DNA from: Strix aluco
Taxonomy: Eukaryota > Chordata > Aves > Strigiformes > Strigidae
Direction: 5' to 3'
Assembly: GCF_031877795.1 (NCBI RefSeq)
Contig: NC_133940.1
Coordinates: forward strand, 4,961,985 to 5,025,984
DNA: 64,000 nucleotides
Positions 26,641 through 40,700 of the stretch are shown here, one piece after another. Numbering within the stretch: the first letter of the stretch is position 1; every line of letters starts with the position of its first letter. The notes under the pieces are model-generated. The model had not been told where the DNA came from and ran no database searches. It saw nothing but the letters and a program-made list of their open reading frames with translations. Made by a program: the position numbers and the translations under genes.

Positions 26641-29600
26641 AGCTGCTCAGCAGTTTGCTTCCTGCAGCCCACCACCCCGTCCTGCTCAGCAGTTCACCCC
26701 AGAGGTGCTGCGATTTCAGTCCCATGCAGATCACACACATTTTCCTCCAAGTCGTTCTGGACTTCACAGAGCAGGCTAATGCCTAAAACACAGTGCACGG
26801 GTCAGCCCCATCTCCACTTCTGTCTTAGCCCCTCCAGTGAATACCAAAGCATTAGTTTGCTTCCAGGGAACAAATTATTACATAAAAACCCCCACTACCC
26901 AGATTCAGATGTGTTGGGTTTTTTTTCTGTTTTGTGTCCCCCCTGCCCCCCCTCCTTTGGTAGGGCATATAAGCAAGTAGATTCTCTCTTTTGATCCATA
27001 TCACACTTTCTCTTATTTTTGTCATGTACACTGCTCTGTAACACAGTGGATGTCTTTGTACCAAGAAATACCATAATAAACTCAATGTAAGTGGTGTTTA
27101 AGCCGGTGCATGATGCTTCCAGGGAGAACAATTCCAACAGAAGGAAATCTAGCTTGGTAACTGCTGCCCAGGAACAGCCCCGATCATCCTTACGCTGCAC
27201 TACACAGCCTTCATTAACTTACAAATGAATTCCTGCTGTGTCTCATGGTTTTCCTCAGATGTTATTTTTCCAGCCTCCAAGGACATAAACAATTCTCTTG
27301 ATTTAAGGAACTAGGCTGAGATGCTGCTTGATTGTGACTTGGGGAGGGACAACAGCATTGGAAAAGAAGTTTTATTCAAGAAAAACAAAAAAATTACTTC
27401 CAAATAGAAGCAGAGGTCCAATTTAAATAAAGTCACAGAGCATAAACTGGGGAATTCATGGTTAAAGAGAACAACAGAAACGGTGTTTTGTATTACTTCA
27501 GCTATTCTCTTCATTCAAACCTGTATCACAGCAAACAGTTGATCACCTTCATCTCTCTTATCTGAGCACTGGTTCAGGACAACCTTGTGGGATCTTTCTA
27601 GATGATGAAACTGTTCTCTTCATCCGACAGATGCCCTGCCCCTGATCTGAAGGTAGCACCTTGCTGCAGAATAAAAACAACTCTATTCCCTTCATTTACC
27701 TACTGTTCTCAGAGCAAAGGCTTGTTTTCCTTTTTTTTTTTTAAATAAAAAAAGTCTGCTCTAAATAGCAAAAAGGATAGAGGCAAGAAGGCATATGTGT
27801 GTGGGCCTAAAACTAGATGTGACATCCACTGTTCCAGGCCAGGGCACAACAATCTGTCACCCAGGCACTTCACACACTGTTTACCCAGAAACGGGTGCAG
27901 CCAGGACAACGCAGAGTCAGGCTGTTGTAAGCGTTTGAGAGGGCTCGTGAACTGCAGTCACATTTCCCACTCCTCCCACACCCATGCCCCTTTCATCCAC
28001 TGTTGATAGAAGTAATTGCCACGCACCCCCTTGGGCTGACCCCTGGAAGTGAGACAGGGTTCCCAGCTCTATAGATCTACATGACCTTAGCACTCAGGTC
28101 CTCTTGGAGGCCTCATAGCTATTCCAGGCACAGTCCCCTTCCCACAGCTTCTTTTGGCACAGCATTTCCAGTGCTGGTCATGTTCTAACAAAGGTATCAT
28201 CTTCCTGAGCTCAGGGTGATCAACCATCTGCTCTGACCTTTCCCTTCAGCACAGTGGTTTTAAAGAAAATTTGATAAGGTCTTTCTCCTCCCAGTTGTGC
28301 GTTTGCCCAATGCACATCACTCCCCCACTTTCACCGTCTCACTCCATCACCACACACACCATTTAGCCTGGTGCTTGCTGCCTTACAACACAGCTCCAGT
28401 CCTCTGTGACCCCCTACACCCCTGAATTCCCATATAGCTCTGCCTGTGCCCTCCCGCGCCACTCGTGCTCTCCGTACAAAGGCTCAGGGCTCAGCTCTCC
28501 ACCACACACATCAGCAAGAGCCAACAACACCTTCACCCACATTAGTCATTGGCCTCCAAGCAGCCCCATAGATATACCATCACCCAGGCAGCAAGTTACC
28601 AAAGGCAAATCATGATGCAAGTTGTACTTGGGGCCAGGGTGGCATTTTCAGTGCTTTCCTGTGACCTCCTGTAGCTCCTCTCAGCACCTCAGATTCCCCC
28701 CAAAGCTTGTTACAGTTCTAAGAGCTGCTGCTGGCCAAGAGCTTAGCTGAAGCCACACTGACACTCCAGCCTTCACACAGTGCCTGTAACCCAGAACAAA
28801 ATCTGAAACATTTCTCACCTTGTGGGAGATTTCCACATCCATCAATTGCCTCTTGAATGTCCCATGCACTGCACAGATAGTCCCAAAGCCAAAACAAGTA
28901 ATGCATCTTCCAGCTACCTTACTGTTTTCTTGTACAGTGGTCATGCAACTTTCCCTCCTCTCCCTCCCCACCCCAGAAATACTATGAACATAGCATATAC
29001 CATCCCTGCTAGCTCCCCAGCTTGCTTAGCTTCTCTCAGTGCTGCTCTGCAAGCATTTAACTCCTCCTGGGTGGAGCCCTCTGGCTCCCAGGTGGCTGGG
29101 ACTGGCTCAGGTAAGACAAGGTAGAGCTGACTATCTCAGGTGAAGTCAACCCCTTGTTCCCCTCTATATACTTGCCATCTTGCCACAGTGCCAGCCAAGG
29201 CTCTGTTCAGGGATATAGCTACAGGAATTTGAGTCCTCCAGACAGAAAATTATTGGTCAGGAGGTCCCATCACCTGGGTCCCCAGCCAGAGAAAACCCTG
29301 GGGGTGGTAGATGCTCATTACTTAAGCATATATGAGGGGTGGAACTCACCCAAAGCTCACAGCATCCTTAAGTTCAAGCATTGATGCTTACATCTGCTAC
29401 AGTTCCTAGTCTGCTGCTGTCTGGCAAATGTCTGGCTTGCCCACATCATCTCCTTATGAGTTAACAAAATCAGCTTTGTCCATCTCATCCCTATCTTCTT
29501 TTTTGTGCAGCTTTCCAACAGGAAAAGAATTTTCCAGAAAGGGTCTATAGCTCTTTTCTTCTCTGCTGAGCAGCTGCAGGAGACAGGCTGCCAAACAGAA

Positions 29601-32600
29601 TCATAGAATTGTTTAGGTAAATACAACCTAGCTGCCTTGGCAGTTTTTGCTGGGTTGTGATACCACCAAGTTAAAATAGTGTGGATGAAAAAAATGTTAA
29701 TCAGCATCAGAAGTCAGCTGCCAGGCTGCTGGGATACCCAAAGGAGGCTCACAATTAAAGAGAGATGGTCTCTAAGGATTGTCAGTGTACAGTGTCCGTT
29801 GCCATGCTGGCAACTTCCTATGATCTTCTCTTCAGAAATGAGTGTGTGAAGACAGAGAAAAGAGATGAAAAGGAGACCTTGAGATGAGTAAGCTTGAAGT
29901 GGTCAAAGAGCCCAATGGATTGAGAGAAATACTGCAAAGCTAAGGGCGTTCCTGTGTTGTCTGTGTCACTGTTGCCCTGGACTGGATCTCAAAAACTTCT
30001 TTAGTGCTCATCTGGGACACAGAGACACACATCAGGAAGCAGAAAGAGACATTTCAGGCCTTGGGAAAGGCTGAAATTCTGACTGATTCTGACTTTTTCT
30101 GAATTGGCTCATTCCTTCATAACCAGCCCTGTTTGCAGCAGGGAGCTGTGGGGCTGGCTACATTTGACTCCAGCAGGTTGTGCCCAAGCCAAGAACCGCT
30201 CCTCAGTTCTGTCAACACACCTCACACAGCTCTGCCTCGACCTGCAGCACCTGCTGCTTTTGTGCCGTTGTCCTTCGGTACAACTGCCTTAACACAACCC
30301 AGGTCCTGCCTGCAGAGCTCCTCCTCGTGTCCCTTTCCCATACACGCAGCCCGGATTCATAGCAAGGAGAGCAAAGTGCTTCACCCAGCACTGAGCTGAG
30401 TGAGGGGGGATGAATCACACGCTTCAACATTTTGCACATCCAGCAAGGGTCAGGTTATGTCAACTGCAACTTGTGCGTAGGCTCTGGTGAGAAATGTCCT
30501 AATGTGAGAATGACCAAGGGAAGTGAGATAAAGCACTTAGGAAAGGAGAGATCACAGTCCCCTGAAACAAGCACGGAACAAACAATCGGGAGGGAAAAGG
30601 AAAAATGGGAACTGGCTGTTCTGCATCTCAATCTGAAGGTAAAATCTACCTGAAGGAGAAGACAAAGAGAGCGAAGAGACAACTTGTATCCTGTTCATGA
30701 AGATTATAGAAAAGAAATAACCCAAACCTCAGCAGATTCCAGGCACCTTCCTTGGAGCTAAGGCCATAGGCACACAACAGTGACTGACTGCCCGTGGCAG
30801 CAGCGCTTGAAGAGGATCCCAGAGAATAAGGATGAATGCAGGCTGCAGGTGCTGCAGAGAAGAGGGTAAAGGTCTGCCAACACCAGCGTGTTCAAAGGCA
30901 CCTGCTCCAGCCCGAGGAGGTGCACAAGCGATGGACATGTGCTTGGCATTGGTGCGTGCTCTTGCCCATGTTTTGCCGTATATCTAGTAGCCCGTGCTGC
31001 CGGGCATCCAGAGTAGATACTGCTGAAAGCAGTCACCTGCCACCTGAATGAGAAAATCTGGGGGGCCCTGGGGACAGAGGTTACTTCACAAGGGTTTCCT
31101 TTGCGTATCTGCATTCCTCTGAGTGCCAGTGTGCAGCACAGCCTGCAAGGGATGCTGCACAGCTCTGTTTTGCCCGCAGGAGCACAGTCTCATGCACCAA
31201 GTGTCGGGGCCCAAGGTTAGATGAGAAAGACAAAACCAATACCAGTCTTGTCTCCTTACTTACTCTGTAGGCTGTAGGGGAGACATCTTCCTGTACACAT
31301 AGATACAGCTTAGTTATTTTAGATAAACTTTATCTGGAGGGAAGCAGATACCAATAAAGTGGTGTTTCACACAATGGAAGTACATAGAAATTTTGGGTAC
31401 AAACCTTAAACTGAACAGCAGAAAAATGAAGTAGTATTTCTATAAAAACAAATACAAGGGGTATATGATAGTACCTACAACAGACCTGGAAGAAAATGGG
31501 AATGAGAGCAGCCCAGAAGCTAGACTGCAGGTTTAAGGGAAAAATCTAAATTTAAGTTTTTGCTCTGTCTCAGGTGTTTATATGGAGCAACTCTGCTGGG
31601 TTTTCTCTTCCTCAGGCTGTAGAATGAGGAAATTATCTTTGCCTCAGAAGGTCAATATGTGGACAAAGGGAATATGAAGGGAGGTGAAACACAGAGCAAG
31701 CTGGGCTGCGTACTTTAGCACAACACCATAGTTCTGACAGAAAACAGGAACAAGTCAAAATGGGAACAGTGGCTCTGCTGCCACAACTGGAGGGCAGAAT
31801 GCATGAACAAAGCAAGATGACAACCTGCAGTTTATTGGGATACTACTGTAAACAGCCTCTATCTCATTTCCACAGCTACAGAACCCTCTACTTAACTGCA
31901 ATATGTTTAATCAAGATGTTTCTTAGGGAACCAAATAAAGCTTGATGATGCTTAATGGCTGAGGCTTAATGGCTGGGTTGTTTAACTGGGCTCATAATTT
32001 TGATTAATTAAGATGCCTGCAGGTGTTGGAGTGGTACTTAGGCAACAGCTTTGATATTCAGAGGCAAAGGGGGTTTTGTATCCCCTTCAAAAGGTTTTCT
32101 GACAGTGCTAGTTCAGCAAAGCAAAACTGCCTTCAAATCCTTGCAAAAAAGTTAACTCTCTTGTAGCCGGCAGTAGCCCCCAGATTTCTGGGAAGCTTGG
32201 CAGCCTGCATGTCCTTTTGACCAGTTTCCTCTTGAGATGATCTACGGAAAAAACCCCAACTTTTTGCCTAGGGCAGTCTCTGTCTCTGCTAGAAAGTAAG
32301 AATGTGAGAGGATCTCCAGGTAGCGATGGTGCATTCAAGGCAACGGACCTGATCAGAACAGCCAATTGTCTGTCACCGGACCAATGTTTCCACTCTACTG
32401 AAAAGAGCAGTAGAGCTTTGAGCAGTGGAAAACACAAAGCCTGGCTTCCTATGAGTTTGTCCCCTGTGTTCACATACCCTAACACTGTGATTTCAGCTTC
32501 CCCCTGCCAGCATATCTCCCTTTCCCTATCCTGCTGTCACCAACTTGCCAGCTTCTCCTTACAGAGTGGTGTGGGTGACCTACTGCAGCCTGGGGTGTGG

Positions 32601-34665
32601 GTGTACAGAGTGACTGGCCAGCAGGTGCAAGAAATCACACTAGAACTTCCCCATTAGGCAGCACTGATTTGTATTTCCTTTTTCTATTCAGCAGCCAACT
32701 TTCTTATAAAACATACTTACCTCAGATTTTTGTCTCTTGAATGCAGATAAAATACCCCCAGGTTAAAAAAATATTTGGGGAGAAAACAGGACATGGATAC
32801 CAGTGTGGCATATGCTCATTTCCATAGGAAACTAAAACACCGGAGAGAGACTCAATGAGCAAAACTCATAGTTGTTTTCAGTATCAAACACTGACATTAA
32901 ATTAAGCAGAACTTGATGATTTAAGGCTCAGTAAATCACTACTGTCAACTACAAAGGTAACATTACCTTGTGGATAGAGCACTGGAATAGGGCTCAGAAG
33001 AAGCTTTGCCATAGATTTACTAAATGAATTTGGGCAAATGTTATCTTCACATTTATATAAATACAGGTCAAACTTCCACTTTTCTTGTAATCTGTATAAG
33101 AAATGCAAAAATGAAGCCGCATATTGTCTAGGGACCACAAACACAACCTTTTTCCAAGAAACAGCCTTACTGTAACTTCTTGGCAAACACAGGCAGTACA
33201 AACTGAGTCAGGAGGAATGATCTCAGCCTTTTCATCCATCTGCATTGTTCCCCTCCACCACAGCTTTGTAGAGTAGGAGACATTCAAATGCAATTTATGG
33301 AAACTCAAGCGAATACAAATTGGAGTAGCCCCTTAATGTTATCAGCATATTCAACAGCTTGTGATGAATCATACGTGAGGTATCTGCCTTCCAGTGCAGT
33401 AACACTACAGCAGAGGTTGGGTAGTATTACTCTGACCCAAGTAATGGGTTCACTTTTAAGGGAAGTGGTTAAAATGTCGACAAACCAGCTTAATTTGTCC
33501 TAGTGTTATAATGCAGTATATTATAAACATACTGTGAATTCTGAAAAAAATATAGCTGGAAACTCACTGTCAGTGTCTTCAATCCATCTTCGAGAACTCA
33601 TCTTCTCATTACAGCCTAACACAAATTCAGCTGCGTGGGTACTGCCTGCAACCTAGTGGGACAATTATTTTCCTCTACTTCTACACCAGAAGAATGCAGG
33701 ACCCAAGCCATTTTGTTTTTAAAGTGCTTACAAGCTTTTGGTTAAGTGTTCCTAATGTCCATGAACATGCAAGGCCCTGCTTGTGCTCTCCACTTTGATC
33801 ACTGAGCAAATACCTTTGTTTCCTGCATGATTAATAATGTTAAATGAATAAATTTGCCCAGCAGCTAGTAAGAGAAACATCTTGGTTACCCATCTCTGTA
33901 GCTCTAGATTGGACCTGAAGGCTAAAGAAAACCTTTTGCTGCATTTCAGCCCTTTAAGTGATGCTTTGTTATGCGAAGTTCCTCTTAGCTCATCTTTAGA
34001 AAGTCTCTCAGGACAAAATGTAGAGAAGACAGAGTGAAAGGTAACTGGAACTGTTCATTAGAACACATTCTTTTAATAATCAAGAAAGATCAGAAAAACA
34101 GCTGGAGAGACAGCAGGTCAATAGATGACACCACACATTGTCAGAAACTGTTCAAGAGAGCTGAGTTGTTCCACAATCCAGCTATAGTTGGTTCCCTTGT
34201 TCCGCCTCAGATGTGGATCCCTGAAGAGCTTTGATCTTCTCATCAAGCAGTAGCTAAGAGAAGATTCTGAACTCGCCCCAGTCCCAGCATTAGAGGCCAA
34301 GCAAGAATATTACCACTTGCAAATCTTGCAACAGTAACTAAGCACCAGACTCACTGGCCAGAGCCTCATTGTGCTACTTATCAGCCATAATCACAAAAAG
34401 ACTCCCTCTGGCTTACAGAATTGTAAGCTCCTATTTTCTGATTCACAGAGCGTGTATCAGACTGAAGGAAGCAGAACGTTAACCAGAGCAGCACAAGAGC
34501 TGGACCTATGGGTGCTTTGTTCCTCCTGAGTGATTCCATTTCTCCAGGGACAATCCCCCTGGACTGTTCAAGGGAAACAATCTGCTATTTCATGACCAGT
34601 TAGGTTCCAAGAAGGCTTCAAACTAAGAGATTACTTTTTGCAAACTTTCTCTGTTTCTCTATCCA
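26641..34665. other. Non-coding stretch; CR1 remnant only
   Basis: No coding exon was recognised on either strand in these 8 kb. A likely CR1 3'-end scrap (AACAGAATCATAGAATTG, then TTTAGG) lies near 29594-29617. Oligo(T)/oligo(A) runs occur near 27730-27755. The left edge of the DNAAF6 transcript probably lies near 34.05 kb. Everything to the left is probably intergenic or 5' intronic sequence of a neighbour. Confidence 0.5.
34072..34077 (-). terminator. Candidate DNAAF6 poly(A) signal (ATTAAA)
   Basis: This is the first ATTAAA or AATAAA hexamer on the minus strand downstream of the DNAAF6 stop codon, giving a 3' UTR of about 0.6 kb. Its position is reasonable, but there is no transcript evidence, and a later signal could be used. 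Confidence 0.35.
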
Positions 34666-34795
34666 TCAGACAAAATTTATGAAATCAAACATCCTTGATA
34701 CTCTCAAGGTGACTTCCAAGGTCTCCTCTTCAGAGAGAAAACGAGCTTTACCATTCTTGCTGTCTACACGGTAGGGGAGGTGCAGCAGCAGCTTC
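34666..34795 (-). CDS. DNAAF6: DNAAF6 last coding exon (residues 148-190)
   Basis: The acceptor is CTCTCTTACAG at 34796-34806. The exon begins with the last base of a Lys codon, reads [13 protein letters not shown], then [10 protein letters not shown] and INFV, and ends in TGA (34668-34666). It forms the final strands of the CS-like domain, and the end is the part most alike to human DNAAF6. Confidence 0.93.
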
Positions 34796-37700
34796 CTGTA
34801 AGAGAGGACACAGTGAACTTCAGCGTCTCTGACAGGTGAGCAATTGAGATGGCATTGCAAGTGACTCTTGCAATTTGCCAATCAGTATGCCAAGGCACGG
34901 TCTTTCAGTGTATCTCGTTCTCATAGCAGGTTGGTGGGCTTCCTGCGATACCTGGTGCACAGCTACACAGGCCTGAAATATTTCCAACACTATTCCTTTC
35001 CTTTGGCTGTGGCTATGACAACGGTTTCCAATGGTGGATTGTGGGCTCTCTCCACTGCCCTTGCTTTTGCACAGTGCTTCATTTTAAATGCAGAGGAAGG
35101 AGGAGCTGCATTGATAATGCTCTCCTGGTAGTAAAAATCTAAATAATGCCTAAAGCCTGAATGTGTCTTCAGGAGTTTGTCTTCTCTAGTAAAAAGAAAT
35201 AAGTGGTGCAGCCTGATTAGAGATTCTGACCAGTACAGTTTCACAAAAAATATGTCTACACTGCAAAGCACAGTTGGGGTATGAGAACGGATTTACAGTT
35301 ATGAAGTTGCTGGGATTTTAACCTACATTGAAGATTAATTCAGTGATCCCCTACCTGTGGCTCAGGCACATAATACACAAAGAAAGGCTGGATCTTGGAC
35401 TCAGGAATGATTCCACAGTGCCTCGCTATGTTAGACATACCGTTTTTCCTGGAATGGCTGACAAGCCTTCCAGTTTATCTCCTCATGAGGATGTCTCAAT
35501 CTGGACCATCTCACTGATGACTGTCGAACTTACTTGCTCAGGCAGAGTGTGGACTCTTTCCCCTCTTATCTCAGACATATATTAACAATATAAATGATGG
35601 GATAGTCTCAGACCTCTATTCACAGTGCAAACAGAACCAAGGACACTTTAGAACCAAGAGATCTGTCCAGCCAAACTCTATAAAGCCCAACAAGACAACA
35701 TGGTAGCATAGATGGGAGTTACTTTAAATTGGGGTTTAAGCCACGCTGATTCTTTTTCAGACCTTTTCAGCTGTCTTGTAGGAGCCATGGCTGAAAGAGT
35801 TACAGTCAAAACACCTTTGCACCACACCTACCAAAGGCAGTCATTTGCTATAATTTGAAGCAGCCCTTAAAATCAGCTTGGCTTAGAATCAGCCCCGGGA
35901 CTACAGAGTTGGAAACATTTCCTTTGAGCCCACCTACACGTATGTGAGAGTAGAGTGGTTTTCAGTATGTAGAACTTGAAATCTTGTTTGTTTCTTTCAT
36001 ACTGAGAAGACTTGCATTATATTTGTGAAAGAAGCACTGGCTCAGGCTGTACCCAAGCAACCATTAGATTTACAGCGAACTTTTTATTTGCTAGGCTTGT
36101 GACTAGAGACAGCTGGATACTACAAAAATAATGGCAGATCTGAGTCACCAAGAAGATAGAACTGCAAAAGAAAAAGAATGCTGAGGTTTTCCTACATCTG
36201 CAGTATTGCATTAAGCTACCTCTTTTACTACCTACAGGTTCTGCAAGTCATTAGCTGAACAATTATTCCTCCTGATTTTCCAGTTTCAGAGCTAGCACTT
36301 CCAAACACTCTTCCACTCCTGTTGCATCTTTGGGTTAAATCCAAGCAGGGGGTAACTGACTCAGCCTGGTTTTGTCTGTGAGAAAGGTGACTTTTTTATA
36401 GTTAGTCCACTAAGGACAGAATTTGTCTGGCCTTAATCCATGGCCTGCACCTCGAATTTATTGGCAGGAAGCTATTCACATATGGATCTTCCCACATCCC
36501 ATTCAATGAAGCAAGTCAGCCCAGAGAGGATTAAGCTTTTTTATGAAAACACTCTATTGTGAATAAGGACTTAAAGCAAAACAGACATGGGAATTATCTG
36601 GAAATCTCAGGCAAGGCAGTTGCACACTGAGAGAAATATGGAGGAAGACTGAGAAGTCTGAGAGTACATCAGTCAGTTGATTACCTTTGTAGGTTTGAAA
36701 TAGCCCTATAAAAAGAGAACTCAAAGGAAATATTTTTAGGGAAACCTTGTAACATTTCCATCTCTGCATCCATGCCTGGGTATGTCCACAATTTGGCTTT
36801 CAACTTCTGAAAATGTATCTGCACATTTTTGACCATCTTCAGTTATATATTTGTACCAATTAGTATTTAGAAAGCAAACTCCCAAGAAGTCCTTCAAGAC
36901 TGTGGGCAGTTTTTTGCCAGACATTTTGGGCCCTTGAAGCCTTGCTGTTTAAGTAGCCAAAATCTGTCTTCAAGCTATTTTTGCTAGAACAGTATCACAG
37001 AATCAAAGCTAGCATACTATACACCTACGGATGGACTGTGGTTGGTTTTATCTATATCTATTTCTCATGTGCAATTAATAATCCGATATTCATCTTTAGC
37101 TTTGCTTTCCACACAGCATTCATTTGAAGGCTTGGTTAAACCTCCTTTCAAACAAGGTATTAACTGTACTTCCATCAATTATGCTTCACTTACTTTTTGG
37201 GAGTCCGAAGGTCAAGAACCTTGTCCTGGATATCTAATGTGATGTCTGAGTACTTTGCCCCTGGCAACTTGATTTTAATCTGAAATGATGGGCAGAGGTA
37301 AAGCTGTGATTAGATATGTAGCCCCACAAGCCATTAAAGATCTCATCTTCATGAATATTTTGATGGCAGTGTCAAAGAGTAGGTAATTTGTATCACAGAA
37401 AATATGACCGTGATAATCATTGCTTTTAAGTAACTTAGTGATGTGTGTTGATATTCCATTTTGTTCAAAAGCCTGAGTTGATAATGTACTTAACAGGTAT
37501 TCTACACACAGCAAAAGCCCCTGGCTTTGTGTGTTCCAAGGACAGCTTGCTTCTACTAGAAAAATTGCACAGCAGTTCTACCTGTCCTGAAGTTCAGAAA
37601 GCAGGGAGGTCTTTGATCAGATAGTAACGGGACAGGATCTGATACCTGTAACTTCAAAGACTGTCAGTATTGTAAGCGTTCTGCTAACTCGCACAGCTCG

Positions 37701-40700
37701 CAATAAATGCATGCAGATGAAAACCATCTCCTTCCCAGCCCCTCTCCCCTCTAAAATTGTGCCCAAGATGAAACTCCATCTTAGAAATGCTTTTTATTTC
37801 CCCCAAGTCTGTACATAGCATTTGCATTTGCACAGATTCTCTTGAGTACTCTAGGTCCTTGAGGAGATATATGTGAGTTCCTCAGGTTAGCAAGTGTAAA
37901 TACCATCTACAAATGCTTGAAGAACTACAAGAAAATCTTACAGGAGGCCAAAGGCAGCAATACAGCTTGGTGTTTACATTCTGTCCCTCAAGAAGGTGGC
38001 AAGATTAAAAAGGGCAGAGAAAGAGCATGAAGCACAGGTGGGAAATACCGGTTCAGCTCACCACTATATCTTCACAGCAGGCTGTGGAGGGGTCTTTCCT
38101 GCTCATCCCAAAGAAGACGTCCTCTGTTCCCACACACTGTTTGAATAAAATCTCATACCTGAGAAAGAGAAGTCGTTACCTAATAATACCGGAGAAGGGG
38201 CAGGAGACTAAAGGAGATGGTATTTCTCAGAGGACCATAAATATCCTCATCGTGTTGTCTCTCCTCCTTTTCAGTCTCCCTTCAAGGCTTCAACCCCTCT
38301 GCACTGGGTTTCTGTTCAGAGCCATGACTGAGTTGGCTGGAGGACAGGTGAAGCTCATTCACCTCACCTTCCAGGGCACTCACTTTGCTGCCTCTACTTC
38401 ACTAACCAGCCTTTGCAGGATCAGGAAATGCATCCTAAGTGAATATGATACTTGTCAACTAGTCAAACACCACAAACTCTTGGGAAATGGATTTGAAAAG
38501 GATGTGGTCACAATTACATATGTTCTGTTCTGCCATTCAACATATTCTTGCACCCTGAGCATAACGCTCTTTTGTCAGACTGTAATTGTTTTGCATTTGG
38601 CCAACAGATTTTCTTCCCCTCCACATCTACAAAATGTAGAATCACGTACTCCCTTGGCCTTGATATTTCATGAATGAGGAAATACAAACTAAATTTGTAT
38701 TTAGAACATACATTACTCCTACTACATTGAGCAAAGTAAGTGGAGTGAGTCACTTTTCTAAGATGTTGAAAGCGCATATGGAAAGTCTTTTTGACATCTC
38801 CAGTGTTCATATGTGTATGTAATAATTCCTAAGTCAATGAGAAATCTGCAGAATAGCTCTGGATGCACCTCTCTAGCCATCTGTTTTCCTTTTGGGCCAT
38901 TTTCCTTGATTCAATTTGCTGAACTGTTACAAAGATTTATACTCTCTTTTCATCTGTGCAACACAGGTCGTAATTGCTTGAGGCTAGAGAAGCGCTGCAT
39001 TTTACCCAGCATGGAGGGGAATTGTCACAAAATAGCATGAGGAAAGCCTCTGTTGTGCCCACAATACAAAGAGAGTATGTTCTATACCTCACAGGTGATG
39101 GTTTCAAGAACGAGTGTAAAACTAACTGTATGTGAGACTATAGGGGAGTGCCAAATCATATTCAGAAATGCTAAGTCTACATTCAGGTGGGTCTCAGTCC
39201 TGTGTTTAGATCCAGAAATTGAACACCAAATGGCATGACTCACGTGCAGAGAAAAATGAGGATTCTGGACTACAAACTAGCATACAATGTGCAGCTTCAT
39301 GGGCTTCAGTCCATCTGCTCCAGCACGTAGCACTCCAGGATATGGCATCAGAACACAACGATTAGAAATGCAAAGGCTGCTTTATGGATTGGCCCTGAAG
39401 GCTTTCTGACCTCTATGAACCACAGCTAACATGCCTGATGGTGTCTATTTCAAGAATGTTTTTGTTACTGTTTTTTACGAGCAAGGGAAAAGACCCTGGT
39501 TTTAGGCTGTAATGAGACAGGCTAAGATTGAATGACAAGATTTAGAAGTTCAAAACTGCCTGCATACAGCCTTCCTTCCTGTAGTACTATTTGTCTCTAA
39601 AGAGCTTAATTCTTTGAAATGCAAATATAAGTTGGAGTACTCTATGAATTTATGAGTATGAAAAATGAATGCATCTCAACTGCAGTGGGAAAAGACAGAT
39701 ATTGCACACAAATGGCATGTCTGAAAGTTAGTAAATCATCTGGCTGGCCTACTTCCCCTCCAAATCCCACTTTATATGAGTATCTGACACTGCAAGCAGT
39801 ATCTGACAGTGCAAGCAATCTCATGATGGGAAAAACCAACCCGACATTTCTGTCATGAGATCAGAAGGTTTCCAAGGGAGAGGTTAAAACCACTCCTCAT
39901 GTGTTGCTTTAGACACAACACCGACACCCTTCCTTTCTCCTTCCATGACACAAGCTTTTCAGGTGGCTGTTTCACCCAAATGCCGTAGATGCTGCTTAAC
40001 TCAATGCTCTGTAAAGCCCATGTGGGCAGTTTCAGCTCGCTTACTCTGGCTGTTCTCTAGGGTCCCAGGTATCATCAAACTCAGATCCTTCCGGGACCTC
40101 CTCTGTGTTCCAAATAGTCTTCCTGTTTTCAGACTTCACTTGGAAAGTACCTGTAAGTGATGAGAATAATCACACTGTCATACTTTGGAATGTCTCTGTT
40201 CCTCTAGGTTTGATGAAAACTCACATTTTTCTAGGCTTTAGAAAAATCTTTGTATTAAAAGCATTCCAGTTGATGATTACAGTCTCCTTCACCTCAGTAT
40301 TTTATGAATGAGAATTGGCAGAGGGAGGATGTTTTCCTTTCCCTTAAATCCCCTTGACCCAGCCTCTATGTCAAGGAAATCCTCCTGTCAGGCATAAAAT
40401 ATCTAGCACTTCAAAAGGGGTAAAGTGTCGAAGGATGAATTATTAATCTTCCCCAAGCCCCCTGACAGGAGATTTTTAAGGGAGAACTCTGCTCATTTAC
40501 AAAAGGACCTCCTCCTCATGTAGAAATCCAGTTCTTCCCATTAATTATTGAGCACAGCCCAGATAGGGGACTGAAGACACATGGAAGTTCACGGGCAGAA
40601 CACCATGGTTTATGCCTGTCCTACATGGAAAAATGTATTTTCTAGCAACTTGATGGCTTTTATAGTGGAATCTCTGGTCATTGTTGGAATCCCAAGCAAA

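Noticed and set aside
38027-38677. 216-codon open frame on the plus strand
   Set aside because: It is antisense to a DNAAF6 exon (38062-38158), has no recognisable domain, and the frame is not preserved in the duplicated copy.
38734-40184. Possible splicing as the cause of the gaps between A1, A2 and A3 in the copy
   Set aside because: One gap starts near a GTAAGT word, but no acceptor AG fits at the other side and the first gap has no splice signals on either strand. The copies also contain true DNAAF6 introns.
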